DNA from: Bacteroidota bacterium
GTDB taxonomy: Bacteria; Bacteroidota; Bacteroidia; Chitinophagales; Chitinophagaceae
Assembly: GCA_025361325.1 (NCBI GenBank)
Contig: JANYAL010000323.1
Coordinates: 1-6,675, forward strand
Direction of reading: 5' to 3'
DNA length: 6,675 nt
Part shown: positions 6,602 through 6,675 of the stretch, piece after piece
How positions within the stretch are numbered: the stretch's first letter is position 1
How the letters are laid out: each line of letters begins with the position of its first letter
Made by a program: the position numbers and the translations under genes
Notes under the pieces: generated by a model
The model's input: the letters and a program-made list of their open reading frames with translations, nothing else
Told to the model about the DNA's origin: nothing
Databases searched by the model: none

Positions 6602-6631
6602 GTACTATGTTTTACAAAGTACTTACTTTTG
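6602..6631 (+). promoter_or_regulatory. Palindromic operator and -7 box of an off-window gene
   Basis: GTACTATGT (6602-6610) and ACAAAGTAC (6614-6622) form a 21-base palindrome with a TTT spacer and one mismatched pair. Directly after it TACTTTTG (6624-6631) matches the Bacteroidota -7 box TAnnTTTG exactly. The palindrome thus covers where the -33 region would lie, a typical position for a repressor site. CAAAGTA recurs at 6644-6650 inside a second, weaker inverted repeat GTTAT-N8-ATAAC (6639-6656). An ATG at 6671-6673 after an A/T-rich leader may be the start of the controlled gene, but only one further partial codon is visible. The 100 bases between the lgt stop and this site hold nothing else I can support. 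Confidence 0.45.
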
Positions 6632-6675
6632 TGAAGTAGTTATCAAAGTATATAACTGCCTATTTTAAAAATGCC

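Overview
The window looks like ordinary chromosomal DNA of a Bacteroidota bacterium, most likely of the Chitinophagaceae/Sphingobacteriales type. Several signs agree. The protein families are typical of that phylum: a short arginine decarboxylase of about 464 residues, a DUF5723-like outer membrane protein, a lumazine-binding/NTF2-like secreted protein, and a long Lgt with the GRIGCQ..GDGDWG variant motif. Start codons have A-rich rather than Shine-Dalgarno leaders, and several intergenic gaps carry TAnnTTTG elements, the -7 box of the Bacteroidota primary sigma factor. The genus assignment is inference from remembered family resemblance, not a search.

Layout, left to right. The left edge (1-185, minus strand) cuts a small lipoprotein gene whose first 61 codons are present. 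It is divergent from a plus-strand pair: the arginine decarboxylase (339-1733) and, 20 bp later, a small secreted NTF2-like protein (1754-2209). This pair converges on a minus-strand gene for a probable outer-membrane beta-barrel of the DUF5723 type (2233-3756). Upstream of that lies an Hsp20 small heat-shock gene, also on the minus strand (3902-4342), separated from it by a strong intrinsic terminator (3833-3864). Hsp20 is divergent from a bacilliredoxin-family gene (4590-5006, plus), followed by lgt (5165-6499, plus). The last 176 bases contain no complete gene. They hold a palindrome next to a TAnnTTTG box, probably the control region of a gene that starts at or beyond the right edge.

These are mostly separate housekeeping and stress functions: polyamine synthesis, protein folding under stress, thiol redox repair, and envelope biogenesis. 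The clearest functional link is that Lgt lipidates the cysteine of lipoproteins such as the one cut at the left edge, though the two are far apart and not co-transcribed. I do not see a novel multi-gene system, mobile element, CRISPR array or RNA gene. The points most worth a second look are the variant active-site motifs and periplasmic insertion of Lgt, a codon-usage shift in the last fifth of lgt, the divergent PLP pocket of the decarboxylase, and the palindrome at the right edge.
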